Positions 49,024-58,223 are shown, counted from the stretch's first letter. The stretch: 64,000 nucleotides of DNA from Streptomyces sp. NBC_00708 (GCA_036226585.1 CP108997.1:5952001-6016000); one strand, 5' to 3'. A program made the numbers and translations. Notes: a model not told the origin generated them from the letters alone.

Positions 49024-50766
49024 ATGGCCAAGCAGAACGTGTCGGAGCAGTTCGTCGACATCCTCGCGCGGGCGGGCGTCAAGCGCCTGTACGGGGTCGT
49101 CGGTGACAGCCTCAACCCGGTCGTCGACGCCGTGCGGCGGCACGCGGACCTCGAGTGGATCCAGGTCAGGCACGAGGAGACGGCGGCGTTCGCGGCCGGC
49201 GCGGAGGCGCAGATCACCGGGGACCTGGCGGCCTGCGCCGGGTCGTGCGGTCCGGGCAACCTGCACCTCATCAACGGCCTGTACGACGCCCACCGCTCGA
49301 TGGCGCCGGTGCTGGCGCTCGCCTCGCACATCCCGTCGAGCGAGATCGGCCTCAACTACTTCCAGGCGACCCACCCCGAGCTGCTCTTCCAGGAGTGCAG
49401 CCACTACAACGAGATGATCTCCAACCCGCAGCAGATGCCCCGGCTGCTCCAGACCGCCATCCAGCACGCGGTCGGCCAGGGCGGGGTCAGCGTCGTCACG
49501 ATGCCGGGCGACGTCGCCGGGCAGCCCGCCCCGGAGCGGTCCGCCGAACACGCCCTGGTCACCTCGCGGCCCACCGTGCGGCCCGGCGACGCCGAGATCG
49601 AGAAGCTCTGCCGGATGGTCGACGAGGCCAAACGGGTGACGCTGTTCTGCGGCAGCGGCACGGCGGGCGCGCACGCCGAGGTCATGGAGTTCGCCGAGCG
49701 GGTGAAGGCCCCGGTCGGGCACGCCCTGCGCGGCAAGGAGTGGATCCAGTACGACAACCCGTTCGACGTCGGCATGAGCGGGCTGCTCGGCTACGGCGCC
49801 GCCTACGAGGCCACCCACGAGTGCGATCTGCTGATCCTGCTCGGCACGGACTTCCCGTACAACGCCTTCCTGCCCGACGACGTGAAGATCGTGCAGGTCG
49901 ACGTGCGGCCCGAGCACCTCGGCCGGCGCACCAAGCTGGACCTGGCCGTCTGGGGCGACGTGCGCGAGACCCTGCGCTGTCTCACGCCCCGGGTGAAGGC
50001 GAAGAGCGACCGCAAGTTCCTCGACCGGATGCTCAAGAAGCACGCCGACGCGCTGGAGGGCGTGGTCAAGGCGTACACCCGCAAGGTCGAGAAGCACGTG
50101 CCGATCCACCCCGAGTACGTGGCCTCGGTGCTGGACGAACTGGCCGACGACGACGCCGTGTTCACCGTCGACACCGGCATGTGCAACGTCTGGGCGGCGC
50201 GCTATCTGACGCCCAACGGGAAGCGGCGGGTGATCGGCTCGTTCAGCCACGGTTCGATGGCGAACGCGCTGCCGCAGGCCATCGGCGCGCAGTTCACCGA
50301 CCGCAACCGGCAGGTCGTCTCCATGTCGGGCGACGGCGGATTCACCATGCTGATGGGTGACTTCCTGACCCTCGTCCAGTACAACCTGCCGGTCAAGGTC
50401 GTCCTGTTCAACAACTCCGCGCTGGGCATGGTCGAACTGGAGATGCTGGTCGGCGGGCTGCCGTCCTTCGGAACGACCTACAAGAACCCGGACTTCGCCG
50501 CCGTGGCGCGCGCGTCGGGGGCGTACGGCGTCCGCGTCGAGAAGCCCAAGGAGCTGACGAGCGCCCTGAAGGACGCGTTCAAGCACAAGGGGCCGGCCCT
50601 CGTCGATGTGGTCACCGACCCCAACGCGCTCTCCATCCCGCCGAAGATCAGCGCGGACATGGTGACCGGCTTCGCCCTCTCCGCCAGCAAGATCGTGCTC
50701 GACGGCGGAGTGGGCCGGATGCTGCAGATGGCCCGCTCCAACCTCCGTAACGTGCCCCGCCCCTAG
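49024..50766 (+). CDS. Thiamine-diphosphate pyruvate oxidase/dehydrogenase (PoxB family)
   Basis: This 580-aa enzyme has the three-domain ThDP fold. The N-terminal domain keeps the catalytic Glu in RHEETAAFAAGAEA; the middle binds FAD; the C-terminal domain has the ThDP motif GDGGFTMLMGDFLTLVQYN with LFNN. A C-terminal membrane-binding tail resembling PoxB is not clear. It probably decarboxylates pyruvate to acetate with electrons passed to quinone, or to acetyl phosphate. ATG 49024 follows AGAGGGAGTGCGTCACCC. It ends in a 4-bp convergent overlap with the next gene. Confidence 0.92.
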   Translation: MAKQNVSEQFVDILARAGVKRLYGVVGDSLNPVVDAVRRHADLEWIQVRHEETAAFAAGAEAQITGDLAACAGSCGPGNLHLINGLYDAHRSMAPVLALASHIPSSEIGLNYFQATHPELLFQECSHYNEMISNPQQMPRLLQTAIQHAVGQGGVSVVTMPGDVAGQPAPERSAEHALVTSRPTVRPGDAEIEKLCRMVDEAKRVTLFCGSGTAGAHAEVMEFAERVKAPVGHALRGKEWIQYDNPFDVGMSGLLGYGAAYEATHECDLLILLGTDFPYNAFLPDDVKIVQVDVRPEHLGRRTKLDLAVWGDVRETLRCLTPRVKAKSDRKFLDRMLKKHADALEGVVKAYTRKVEKHVPIHPEYVASVLDELADDDAVFTVDTGMCNVWAARYLTPNGKRRVIGSFSHGSMANALPQAIGAQFTDRNRQVVSMSGDGGFTMLMGDFLTLVQYNLPVKVVLFNNSALGMVELEMLVGGLPSFGTTYKNPDFAAVARASGAYGVRVEKPKELTSALKDAFKHKGPALVDVVTDPNALSIPPKISADMVTGFALSASKIVLDGGVGRMLQMARSNLRNVPRP

Positions 50767-52256
50767 GGTGCCGGCATGACCTCCACGCGCTGTCCGTCCA
50801 GCAGGTACCCGGGCAGGAACGGACGCTTCGTGGTGACCGGGAAGCCCTGGTCGTAGGCGAGGCAGGCCAGGGCCAGCGGGCCGAGCGCCACCCGGGCGCG
50901 CGGCGCCGTCGAGTCGCCCCAGTAGGAGCCGTGATGGGCGACGGCCTCGTCGAGCGCCTCCGCGAAGGCGTCGTGGTCGCGGGTGAACAGCCGGTGGAAC
51001 AGGGCCGCCGGCTGGTAGTCGACGAGATTCACGAAGTCCTTGGGCGCCCGGGCCAGGGCCTCGGGCGCCGATGTCTGCATCGTGGCGACCAGCTTCTCCA
51101 CGACCTCGTCACCCGGCCGCTCGCACCAGTAGCTCTGCAGCGTGTCGATCCAGTGGAGTACGTACGGGTCGACGCCCTCGTCCGCGCGCAGCGCCTCCAG
51201 CGGGACCCGGCAGAGGCGGGCGGACCGCTGCCGGTCGCGGCAGACGAGGCTCAGATAGAAGGCGTCGAGCCAGGCGCGGGCGTCCGCAGGCGGCGCGGCG
51301 GGCAGCGCGGGCAGCTCCCCTTCGTTCTCCTCGCCGAGGTAGTACTTCTGGGCCTGCGCACCGGTGAAGAGCGCGGTGCCCAGCTGGAGCGCGGTGGCCC
51401 AGGCGTTCCAGCCCTCGACGCGCGCCAGGTCCGGGTCGGTGGCGCAGTGGGCGTGGCTCAGCGCGAGGGCCGGGGCGAAGGCCTCTTCGAGCCCGGCGGG
51501 CGCGTGGGCGAGGGCGCCGGCCGTGGCGCGCGTCAGCGCGTCGATGCCGGGGGCCGGCGCGCTGCCGGGAAGCCGCCCCGCCCGGTCCAGACCGGCCAGG
51601 CCCTTCATGAGCCCGAGCAGTTCGGACGGCGGCCGGAGGGAGAACGTACGACTGCCCTCATCGATGACCGTGAGCGAGGTCAGTCCGCCCCGGTGCCACC
51701 AGTAGACCTGGGGCGAGAGCCGGCCGGGACCGTCCTCGTAGGCGCCCAGCGCGTAGGCGGCGAGGTCGTTGACCGCGTCGACGACGGACCCGTCGGTGAT
51801 CGGGTGGAACGCCAGCAGATGGCGGGTGGGCACGACGACCAGGGCGCCCGCCTCCGGCAGGGGCCGCCCGGTGACCCGGCGGGACAGCTCGGACAGGAAC
51901 AGCGCGTTGCTCGCGACGAAGTGGGAGTCGCCGTACACCGAGTGCAGCGTCGCCCGGCCGCCGATGTCGACCAGTTCGTGCTCGACGGGCGTGCGCATCA
52001 GGTTCGCGTACGCCGCCTCGCCGAGCTTCTCGATGCCGACGCGTTCGACATCGGGGTCGGTGAGGATGCGCACGGACGTGGGGGCGTCCAGGGCGTAGCC
52101 GAAGACGAGGCCGTCGGCGACCACGCGGGCGTAGCGCATGGCCCCGGCGATCTCCGGCGTCAGCGAGTCGGTGGGCAGCAGCCGTGCGTGCGTACCGCGC
52201 AGCAGTTCGTCGATGGTGGGGGTGTGGCCGGGGGCGCCAGCGTCGTCGTGGTTCAC
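50763..52256 (-). CDS. Two-part protein: unassigned N-terminal domain and Imm49-like C-terminal domain
   Basis: This 497-aa protein has two regions. Residues 1-245 contain a mixed alpha/beta domain (MRYARVVADGLVFGYALDAP, HLLAFHPITDGSVVDAVNDLA) resembling DUF1444-type proteins, not firmly. Residues 255-490 match the Imm49 pattern seen with polymorphic toxin systems: helical EEAFAPALALSHAHC, WLDAFYLSLVCRDRQRSARLC, DPYVLHWIDTLQSYWC, AALFHRLFTRDHDAFAEAL and HHGSYW. No toxin gene lies next to it. GTG 52256; no strong binding site. It could be an orphan immunity gene or a repurposed fold. Confidence 0.72.
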   Translation of the reverse strand: MNHDDAGAPGHTPTIDELLRGTHARLLPTDSLTPEIAGAMRYARVVADGLVFGYALDAPTSVRILTDPDVERVGIEKLGEAAYANLMRTPVEHELVDIGGRATLHSVYGDSHFVASNALFLSELSRRVTGRPLPEAGALVVVPTRHLLAFHPITDGSVVDAVNDLAAYALGAYEDGPGRLSPQVYWWHRGGLTSLTVIDEGSRTFSLRPPSELLGLMKGLAGLDRAGRLPGSAPAPGIDALTRATAGALAHAPAGLEEAFAPALALSHAHCATDPDLARVEGWNAWATALQLGTALFTGAQAQKYYLGEENEGELPALPAAPPADARAWLDAFYLSLVCRDRQRSARLCRVPLEALRADEGVDPYVLHWIDTLQSYWCERPGDEVVEKLVATMQTSAPEALARAPKDFVNLVDYQPAALFHRLFTRDHDAFAEALDEAVAHHGSYWGDSTAPRARVALGPLALACLAYDQGFPVTTKRPFLPGYLLDGQRVEVMPAP

Positions 52257-52314
52257 CCGTCGACCCTACAAACCGGCACTGACAGAGAGTCATCAGGGGC
52301 CGTGCGACGACCTC

Positions 52315-52350
52315 TTGGCACCCTCAGAGCCATGTGACATATTACTGACG
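52315..52350 (+). promoter_or_regulatory. Promoter and GntR operator of the hydroxyproline operon
   Basis: TTGGCA (52315-52320), 17-bp spacer, CATATT (52338-52343), with the start codon GTG only 7 nt further: a likely leaderless transcript. ATGTGACATATTACTGACG (52332-52350) overlaps the -10 and shares 16 of 19 bases with 58231-58249 before the collagenase gene. A related copy lies at 57394-57412. Confidence 0.6.
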
Positions 52351-53531
52351 TGGTCACGAGACAGCCTCTGGATGTTGTCGTCGTCGGTGCCGGAGTCGTC
52401 GGCGCCGCCTGCGCGTACTACGCCACCCGGTCCGGGCTCTCGGTCGCGGTGGTGGACGGCGGACCGGTCGCCGGCGGCACCACGGGGGCGGGGGAGGGGA
52501 ACCTCCTGGTCTCCGACAAGCCGCCCGGACCGGAACTCTCCCTCGCACGGCTCTCCGCCTCCCTCTGGCGCGAGCTGTCCGCGACGCTGCCCCGCGCGGT
52601 CGAGTACGAGCAGAAGGGCGGGCTCGTCGTCGCGGCGGACGAGGCGTCCCTGGCCGGCCTGACCGCGACCGCCGCCGGACAGGCCGGGGCCGGGGTACGC
52701 ACCGTGGCCGTCGCCCCGCACGAACTGCCCGAACTGGAACCCCATCTGGCCCCCGGCCCGGCGGGCGGCGTCCTCTACCCGGAGGATGCCCAGGTCCAGC
52801 CCGCGCTCGCCGCGGCCCACTTGATCCGCGCGGCCCGCGACGCCGGGGCGGACCTGCACCTCGGCCGCCCGGTCACCGCCGTGCTCACCGGCCCGACGGG
52901 TGCGGTGCGCGGTGTCCGCACCCCGGCGGGCGATCTGCTCGCCCCGGCCGTGGTCAACGCGACGGGCGTCCGGGGCGGGGAGTTCGCCGCGCTGGCCGGG
53001 GTCGAGCTGCCCGTCCTGCCACGGCGCGGCTTCGTCCTGGTCACCGAGCCGCTGCCGCCGCTGATCAGGCACAAGGTCTACGCCGCCGAGTACGTCGCGG
53101 ACGTCTCCAGCGCCTCGGCCGCCCTCCAGACGTCCCCGGTCGTGGAGGGCACCCCCGCCGGGCCCGTCCTCATCGGCGCCAGCCGGGAACGGGTCGGCTT
53201 CGACCGCACCCTGTCCGTACCGGTGATCAGCAGGCTGGCGGAGGCGGCGGCCGGACTGTTCCCGGTCCTCGGCACCGCCCGGGTGCTGCGCGCCTACCAC
53301 GGCTTCCGCCCGTACCTGCCCGACCACCTCCCCGCCATCGGCCCCGATCACCGCGTGCCCGGTCTCTTCCACGCCTGCGGCCACGAGGGCGCGGGCATCG
53401 GCCTCGCCCCGGCGACGGCGGCCCTGGTGGTGGCGGCGGTCCGGGGCGAGGAACCACCGCTCGACCCCGCACCGTTCAGCCCGGACCGTTTCGGGGCGGC
53501 GGCGCCCGGCCGGGGGGCCGGGTCCGCGTAG
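52350..53531 (+). CDS. FAD-dependent amine oxidoreductase, D-hydroxyproline dehydrogenase beta-type subunit
   Basis: This 393-aa DadA-like flavoprotein has the dinucleotide motif VVVGAGVVGAACAYY at 9-23, TTGAGEGNLLV, and the C-terminal GHEGAGIGLAPATAALV. It fits the FAD subunit that oxidises cis-4-hydroxy-D-proline (or D-proline) to the pyrroline. Next to it are a small [2Fe-2S] protein and a second FAD protein, which complete the heterotrimer known from hydroxyproline pathways. GTG 52350 has no ribosome binding site upstream; the promoter suggests leaderless translation. First gene of the operon to 57371. Confidence 0.88.
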   Translation: MVTRQPLDVVVVGAGVVGAACAYYATRSGLSVAVVDGGPVAGGTTGAGEGNLLVSDKPPGPELSLARLSASLWRELSATLPRAVEYEQKGGLVVAADEASLAGLTATAAGQAGAGVRTVAVAPHELPELEPHLAPGPAGGVLYPEDAQVQPALAAAHLIRAARDAGADLHLGRPVTAVLTGPTGAVRGVRTPAGDLLAPAVVNATGVRGGEFAALAGVELPVLPRRGFVLVTEPLPPLIRHKVYAAEYVADVSSASAALQTSPVVEGTPAGPVLIGASRERVGFDRTLSVPVISRLAEAAAGLFPVLGTARVLRAYHGFRPYLPDHLPAIGPDHRVPGLFHACGHEGAGIGLAPATAALVVAAVRGEEPPLDPAPFSPDRFGAAAPGRGAGSA

Positions 53532-53642
53532 CCGCCCCGGCCGGGCAGTCCGCCCGGCCAGGGGCGCCGCTCCTTCCCCGGCGGTCCGCGCCCGGCACCC
53601 CGCCCGCCTTCCCCACGCCCGACCCACGAGACAGGAGCCCCG

Positions 53643-53987
53643 GTGAGACGAGCACGCCGACCCGACCGCGACCCCGCCCGGACCCCCGCCGGCCTGGCCG
53701 GTGCCGCCCCCGGCCCCGGGTTCGAGATCACCTTCGACGGGCGCCCGGTACGCGCCCTGCCGGGGCAGAGCATCGCGGCGGCGCTGTGGGCCGCCTCCGT
53801 GCTCAGCTGGCGGACCACCCGGGTCAACGGGAGGCCCCGGGGCGCCTTCTGCGGCATCGGCTCCTGCTTCGAGTGCCTGGCCACGGTCAACGGCCGGCCC
53901 AACCTCCGCGCCTGCCTTCAGCCCGCCCGCCCCGGCGATGCCGTCACCACCCAGGAAGGGAACGGACATGCCGCCCTCCTCCCCTGA
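53643..53987 (+). CDS. [2Fe-2S] ferredoxin-like subunit of D-hydroxyproline dehydrogenase
   Basis: This 114-aa protein has the plant-type [2Fe-2S] pattern with Cys70, Cys75, Cys78 and Cys91 (CGIGSCFEC...C), preceded by the FEITFDGRPVRALPGQSIAAAL fold start. Small proteins of this type form the gamma subunit that carries electrons between the two flavoproteins. GTG 53643 follows AGACAGGAGCCCC. Its last 20 nt overlap the start of the next gene. Confidence 0.87.
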   Translation: MRRARRPDRDPARTPAGLAGAAPGPGFEITFDGRPVRALPGQSIAAALWAASVLSWRTTRVNGRPRGAFCGIGSCFECLATVNGRPNLRACLQPARPGDAVTTQEGNGHAALLP

Positions 53988-55398
53988 CCCCGCCGAAGTC
54001 GCCGTGGTGGGTGCGGGGCCCGCCGGGCTCGCCGCCGCCGTCACCGCCGCCGACGCCGGACTCGACGTGCTGCTGCTCGACGCGGCCGACGCCCCCGGCG
54101 GCCAGTACTACCGCGCGCCCGCCCCCGGCCTCGGCGCCGCCCGGCCCGAGGCCCTGCACCACGGCTGGGGAACCTTCACCGCGCTCACCGCCCGCCTGGC
54201 CCGCCACCGCGACACCGGACGCCTGCGCCACCTCACCGGCCACCAGGTCTGGGCGGTGACACGGACCGGCGAGGGCCACACCCTGCACGCGCTCACCGGA
54301 CCCGACGGCCGTGACGGCGTCACCCTGCGCGCCCGCCGCCTCGTCCTCGCGACCGGTGCCGTCGAGCGCCAGCTCCCCTTCCCCGGCTGGACCCTGCCCG
54401 GTGTGGTCGGCGCGGCCGGGGCGCAGGCGATGCTCAAGTCGGGCCTCGTGCTGCCGGGCCGGCGCGTCGTCGTCGCCGGGAGCGGCCCGCTGCTCCAGGC
54501 CGTCGCCCTCTCCCTGGCCCGCGCCGGCGCCCGCGTGCCCGCACTGGTCGAGGCCGCCGGCTACGGGGCGTACGCCCGCGCGCCGCAGGTTCTGGCCGCG
54601 AACCCGGACCGGCTCGCCGAAGGCGTACGCCACCGGGCCGGACTGGCCCGGTACGGGGTGCGGATGCTCGCGCACCGGGCCGTCACCGCCGTCCACGGCA
54701 CCGAGCGCGTGGAAGGGGTCACGGTCAGCCGGCTCGACCCCGCCTGGCGGCCCGTGCCGGGGACCGGGCGGCGCATCGACTGCGACGCGCTCGCCGTCGG
54801 CCACGGCCTCGTCCCGCAACTGGACCTCGCCCTCGGACTCGGCTGCGCCACGCGCACCGACGCGGACGGATCGGCCGTACTGGAACGCGACGAGGACCTG
54901 CGCACCACCGCGTCCGGGGTCTGGGCCGCCGGGGAGACCGGCGGCATCGGCGGGGTCCGGATCGCCCTGGCCGAGGGGGAGTTGGCCGCCCTCTCGGTGA
55001 TCGCCGACGCGCGCGGCGGGCGGCCCCCGGCCCGCGCGGCGGGACTGCGCCGTCGTCGGCGCCGGATGCGTGGCTTCGCCGCGCTCATGGGGACCGTGCA
55101 CCGGCCCGGACCCGGATGGACCGAGTGGCTCGCGCCGGACACCGAGGTCTGCCGGTGCGAGGAGGTCACCGCCGGCGCGATCCGCACCGCCGTCGACGAG
55201 ATGGGCGCCGGCGACAGCCGCACCGCCAAGCTCCTCACCCGCGCCGGGATGGGCTGGTGCCAGGGCCGGACCTGCGGCTTCGCCATACGCGCCCTCGCCG
55301 GTCCGCCCGGCCCCGATGCCACCCCCGGCCGGCGCCCGCTCGCCTGCCCGGTCCCTCTCACCACACTCGCCCGGACCGCCCGGTCCGAGGACGCCTGA
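53968..55398 (+). CDS. NAD(P)/FAD oxidoreductase with C-terminal BFD-like [2Fe-2S] domain (dehydrogenase alpha subunit)
   Basis: This 476-aa protein has an N-terminal FAD motif VAVVGAGPAGLAAAVTAADAG, PGGQYYR, the second nucleotide fold (VVVAGSGPLLQAVALSLA), GVWAAGETGGIGG, and a C-terminal Cys set (VCRCEEVT...WCQGRTCGF) like bacterioferredoxin-associated ferredoxin domains. It matches the alpha subunit of D-hydroxyproline dehydrogenase. Start ATG 53968 overlaps the ferredoxin gene by 20 nt; AAGGGAACGG precedes it. Electron acceptor in vivo is not clear. Confidence 0.88.
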   Translation: MPPSSPDPAEVAVVGAGPAGLAAAVTAADAGLDVLLLDAADAPGGQYYRAPAPGLGAARPEALHHGWGTFTALTARLARHRDTGRLRHLTGHQVWAVTRTGEGHTLHALTGPDGRDGVTLRARRLVLATGAVERQLPFPGWTLPGVVGAAGAQAMLKSGLVLPGRRVVVAGSGPLLQAVALSLARAGARVPALVEAAGYGAYARAPQVLAANPDRLAEGVRHRAGLARYGVRMLAHRAVTAVHGTERVEGVTVSRLDPAWRPVPGTGRRIDCDALAVGHGLVPQLDLALGLGCATRTDADGSAVLERDEDLRTTASGVWAAGETGGIGGVRIALAEGELAALSVIADARGGRPPARAAGLRRRRRRMRGFAALMGTVHRPGPGWTEWLAPDTEVCRCEEVTAGAIRTAVDEMGAGDSRTAKLLTRAGMGWCQGRTCGFAIRALAGPPGPDATPGRRPLACPVPLTTLARTARSEDA

Positions 55399-55400
55399 CC

Positions 55401-55428
55401 ACCCGTACCCGTACCCGTACCCGCACCC
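55401..55428 (+). repeat. Short hexamer repeat (ACCCGT units)
   Basis: About four tandem ACCCGT-type hexamers lie in the 47-nt gap between the dehydrogenase alpha gene and the deaminase gene. Slippage here could alter spacing, but it is outside coding sequence. Confidence 0.6.
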
Positions 55429-55445
55429 AGTCCCAAGGAGCCCGT

Positions 55446-56354
55446 ATGACAGCCGAGCCCAGCCGCACCGATGCCCCCTGGCGGGGCGTCATGGTCGCCA
55501 CCCCGCTCACCCTGCGCGAGGACCGGTCCATCGACTTCGACGCGTACGCCGCCCACGTCCGCGACCTCCTGGCCGCGGGGTGCGACGGCGTGGTGCCCAA
55601 CGGCTCGCTGGGGGAGTACCAGACCCTCAGCGACCAGGAGCGCCGGGACGTCGTGCGCGTCGCCGTCGAGGCGGCCGGGGACGGAGCCAGGGTGATGCCC
55701 GGCGTCTCCTCGTACGACAGCGCCCAGTCCCGGCGCCGGGCCGAGGAGGCCGCCGACGCCGGAGCCGGCTCCGTCCTGCTGCTGCCGCCCAACGGCTACC
55801 TCTGCGAGGACGCGGCCGTCCGCGCGCACTACGCCGAGGTGGCGGCGGCCGGCCTGCCCGTCGTGGCGTACAACAACCCGTACGACACCAAGGTGGATCT
55901 GACGCCCCGGCTGCTCGGACAGCTCCACGCGGACGGTTCGGTCGTCGCCGTCAAGGAGTTCAGCGGCGATGTCCGCAGGGCGTACGAGATTGCCGAGGAG
56001 GCACCCGGCCTCGACCTGCTCGTGGGCGCCGACGACGTCCTGCTGGAGCTCGCCCTGGCCGGGGCCGTCGGCTGGATCGCCGGCTGCCCCAACATGCTTC
56101 CGGCCGGCTGCGTCGAGCTGTACCGGGCGGCCGTCTCCGGGGACCTGGAACGGGCCCTGCCGCTCTACCGGCGGCTGCACCCGCTGCTGCGCTGGGACTC
56201 CAAGCCGGAGTTCGTCCAGGCGATCAAGGCGTCCATGGACATCGTCGGCCGGCACGGCGGCCCCACCCGGCCGCCCCGCCTGCCCCTCGACGCCGAATCC
56301 CTGGCCGCCGTACGCGCCGCCACCGAGAAGGCACGCGCCGAGGGCCTGGGCTGA
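55446..56354 (+). CDS. DHDPS-family 1-pyrroline-4-hydroxy-2-carboxylate deaminase
   Basis: This 302-aa TIM-barrel enzyme has Schiff-base Lys170 in VVAVKEFSGD, the Tyr in VVAYNNP, and NGSLGEYQTL in the position of the family GTTGE motif. In operons with a hydroxyproline epimerase and dehydrogenase, this family deaminates 1-pyrroline-4-hydroxy-2-carboxylate to alpha-ketoglutarate semialdehyde. ATG 55446 follows CCAAGGAGCCCGT. The alpha-ketoglutarate semialdehyde dehydrogenase needed next is not in the window. Confidence 0.88.
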   Translation: MTAEPSRTDAPWRGVMVATPLTLREDRSIDFDAYAAHVRDLLAAGCDGVVPNGSLGEYQTLSDQERRDVVRVAVEAAGDGARVMPGVSSYDSAQSRRRAEEAADAGAGSVLLLPPNGYLCEDAAVRAHYAEVAAAGLPVVAYNNPYDTKVDLTPRLLGQLHADGSVVAVKEFSGDVRRAYEIAEEAPGLDLLVGADDVLLELALAGAVGWIAGCPNMLPAGCVELYRAAVSGDLERALPLYRRLHPLLRWDSKPEFVQAIKASMDIVGRHGGPTRPPRLPLDAESLAAVRAATEKARAEGLG

Positions 56355-56369
56355 GAGGGAGGACACCGG

Positions 56370-57371
56370 ATGCGCAGCCGCCACATCTTCCACGCCGTCG
56401 ACTCGCACACCGAGGGCATGCCCACCCGCGTCATCACCGGCGGGATCGGCACGCTCCCCGGCGCCACCATGGCCGAGCGCCGCGCCCACTTCGTCGCGCA
56501 CCGGGACGCGGTGCGCACCCTGCTGATGTACGAGCCACGGGGCCACGCCGCCATGAGCGGTGCCGTCCTCCAGCCGCCGACCCGGCCCGACGCCGACTTC
56601 GGGGTCCTGTTCATGGAGGTCTCCGGGTGCCTGCCGATGTGCGGGCACGGCACCATCGGAGTGGCCACCGTCCTGGTCGAGACCGGCATGGTCCCGGTCA
56701 CCGAACCGGTCACCACCGTACGGCTGGACACCCCCGCCGGACTGGTCACCGTGGACGTCCGGGTCGAGGGCGGGGCCGCCACCTCCGTCACCCTCACCAA
56801 CGTCCCGGCCTTCAGCGCCGGCCTCGGGCTCACCGCGAAGGTGCCCGGGTTCGGTTCCGTGCCGTACGACCTCGCCTACGGCGGCAACTTCTACGCGATG
56901 GTGCGCCTGGAGGACCTGGGCCTGCCGTTCGACCGGGAACGGAAGGACGAACTGCTGGCGGCGGGACTGGCGTTGATGGAGACGGTCAACGCCACCGAGC
57001 GTCCGGTCCACCCCCTGGACCCGGCCATCCACGGGCTCAAGCACGTCCAGCTGATCGCACCCGGCTCGGACGCGGCGCACTCGCGGCACGCCATGGCCAT
57101 CCACCCCGGCTGGTTCGACCGTTCGCCCTGCGGCACCGGCACCTCCGCGCGGATGGCCCAGCTGCATGCCCGGGGCGAACTCCCGCTGGACCAGGACTTC
57201 GTCAACGAGTCCTTCATCGGCACCCGGTTCACCGGCCGGCTGGTCGGCGAGACCACGGTCGGCGCGCTGCCCGCGGTCGTCCCCACGGTCACCGGGCGGG
57301 CCTGGATCACCGGGACCGCGCAGTATTTTCTCGACCCGGACGACCCGTTCCCCGAGGGGTTCCTGCTGTGA
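56370..57371 (+). CDS. 4-hydroxyproline epimerase (proline racemase family)
   Basis: This 333-aa protein has the proline racemase fold with both catalytic cysteines: Cys91 in LPMCGHGTIG and Cys254 in SPCGTGTSARMA. Two Cys indicate racemase or epimerase rather than the Cys/Thr dehydratases. N-terminal DSHTEGMPTRVI is typical. With the neighbouring enzymes the substrate is trans-4-hydroxy-L-proline, converted to cis-4-hydroxy-D-proline, the first step of the pathway. Starts 15 nt after the deaminase stop; GAGGGAGGACACCGG precedes ATG. Confidence 0.93.
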   Translation: MRSRHIFHAVDSHTEGMPTRVITGGIGTLPGATMAERRAHFVAHRDAVRTLLMYEPRGHAAMSGAVLQPPTRPDADFGVLFMEVSGCLPMCGHGTIGVATVLVETGMVPVTEPVTTVRLDTPAGLVTVDVRVEGGAATSVTLTNVPAFSAGLGLTAKVPGFGSVPYDLAYGGNFYAMVRLEDLGLPFDRERKDELLAAGLALMETVNATERPVHPLDPAIHGLKHVQLIAPGSDAAHSRHAMAIHPGWFDRSPCGTGTSARMAQLHARGELPLDQDFVNESFIGTRFTGRLVGETTVGALPAVVPTVTGRAWITGTAQYFLDPDDPFPEGFLL

Positions 57372-57393
57372 ACCCGCACCCGCGTCAGGGGCA

Positions 57394-57412
57394 ACGTGAC
57401 ATTGTATTCTGG
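57394..57412 (+). promoter_or_regulatory. GntR operator-like motif upstream of the regulator gene
   Basis: ACGTGACATTGTATTCTGG shares 13 of 19 positions with the collagenase site (58231-58249) and the core GTG-MCATTGTAYT. It lies 28 nt upstream of the regulator start, consistent with autoregulation. Confidence 0.5.
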
Positions 57413-57440
57413 GTCCCCGCACGGTGCTGGAGGAACAGAC

Positions 57441-58151
57441 ATGGCCCGCCTGACGTCGCTCAACGCCCTCTCGGCGCAGGAGCACCTGCGCGACCAGGTG
57501 GCGCACGCGCTGCGGGCGGCGCTCATCTCCGGCGAGCTGAGGCCGGGCACGGTCTACTCGGCGCCCGCGCTCGCCGCGCAGTTCGGCGTCTCCGCCACCC
57601 CGGTCCGTGAGGCGATGCTCGACCTGGCGCGCGAGGGCCAGGTCGAGGCCGTCCGCAACAAGGGATTCCGGGTCACCGAGCTGACCGACCAGGACCTCGA
57701 CGACTACACCGAACTGCGGGCGATGATCGAGGTCCCCACGGTCGGCCGGATCGCGCGGATGGGCCTGACGCACGAGCTGGAGGCGCTGCGGCCCGTCGCG
57801 CTGGAGATCGTCGCAGCCGCGCGCCGTCACGACATCCTGGGCTACCTGGAGGCGGACCGGCGCTTCCACCTCGCCCTGCTGAGTCTCGCCGGGAACCGCC
57901 GGCTGGTCGAGGAGGTCGGCGAGCTGCGCAAGCGCTCCCGCCTCTTCGGCCTCAACCGCCTCTCCGAGTCCGGGCAGTTGACCGCCTCGGCCGAGGAGCA
58001 CGTCCAGCTTCTCGATCTCGTGGTCGCGGGTGACGCGGAGGCCGCCGAGGCCTGCATGCTCGCCCATATGTCGCACGTCCGCTCCCTGTGGGCCGACGGC
58101 GACCGGACCGGCGACGACCGGACCGTACCGGCCCAGGCCGGTCAGGCCTAG
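57441..58151 (+). CDS. GntR-family regulator of the hydroxyproline/collagen genes
   Basis: This 236-aa protein has a winged helix (LRDQVAHALRAALISGELRPG, APALAAQFGVSATPVREAML, KGFRVTELT) and an FCD ligand domain with D (DDYTELRAMIE), H (DRRFHLALL) and a later H pair. ATG 57441 follows GGAGGAACAGAC. It sits at the end of the hydroxyproline operon but has its own operator-like motif. It probably represses the operon, itself and the collagenase gene, with a pathway intermediate as inducer. Confidence 0.9.
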   Translation: MARLTSLNALSAQEHLRDQVAHALRAALISGELRPGTVYSAPALAAQFGVSATPVREAMLDLAREGQVEAVRNKGFRVTELTDQDLDDYTELRAMIEVPTVGRIARMGLTHELEALRPVALEIVAAARRHDILGYLEADRRFHLALLSLAGNRRLVEEVGELRKRSRLFGLNRLSESGQLTASAEEHVQLLDLVVAGDAEAAEACMLAHMSHVRSLWADGDRTGDDRTVPAQAGQA

Positions 58152-58223
58152 CCTTCGAACTCCCCAGCCGCACCACGGCCGTTGACGCGGCGACGAATGT
58201 GGTCACAGCCGCTTCCCCAAGAC

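Noticed and set aside
54561..58076. Minus-strand frame of 1171 codons across the hydroxyproline operon
   Set aside because: Four plus-strand genes with catalytic residues and binding sites fill this interval; the antisense frame has no recognisable feature.
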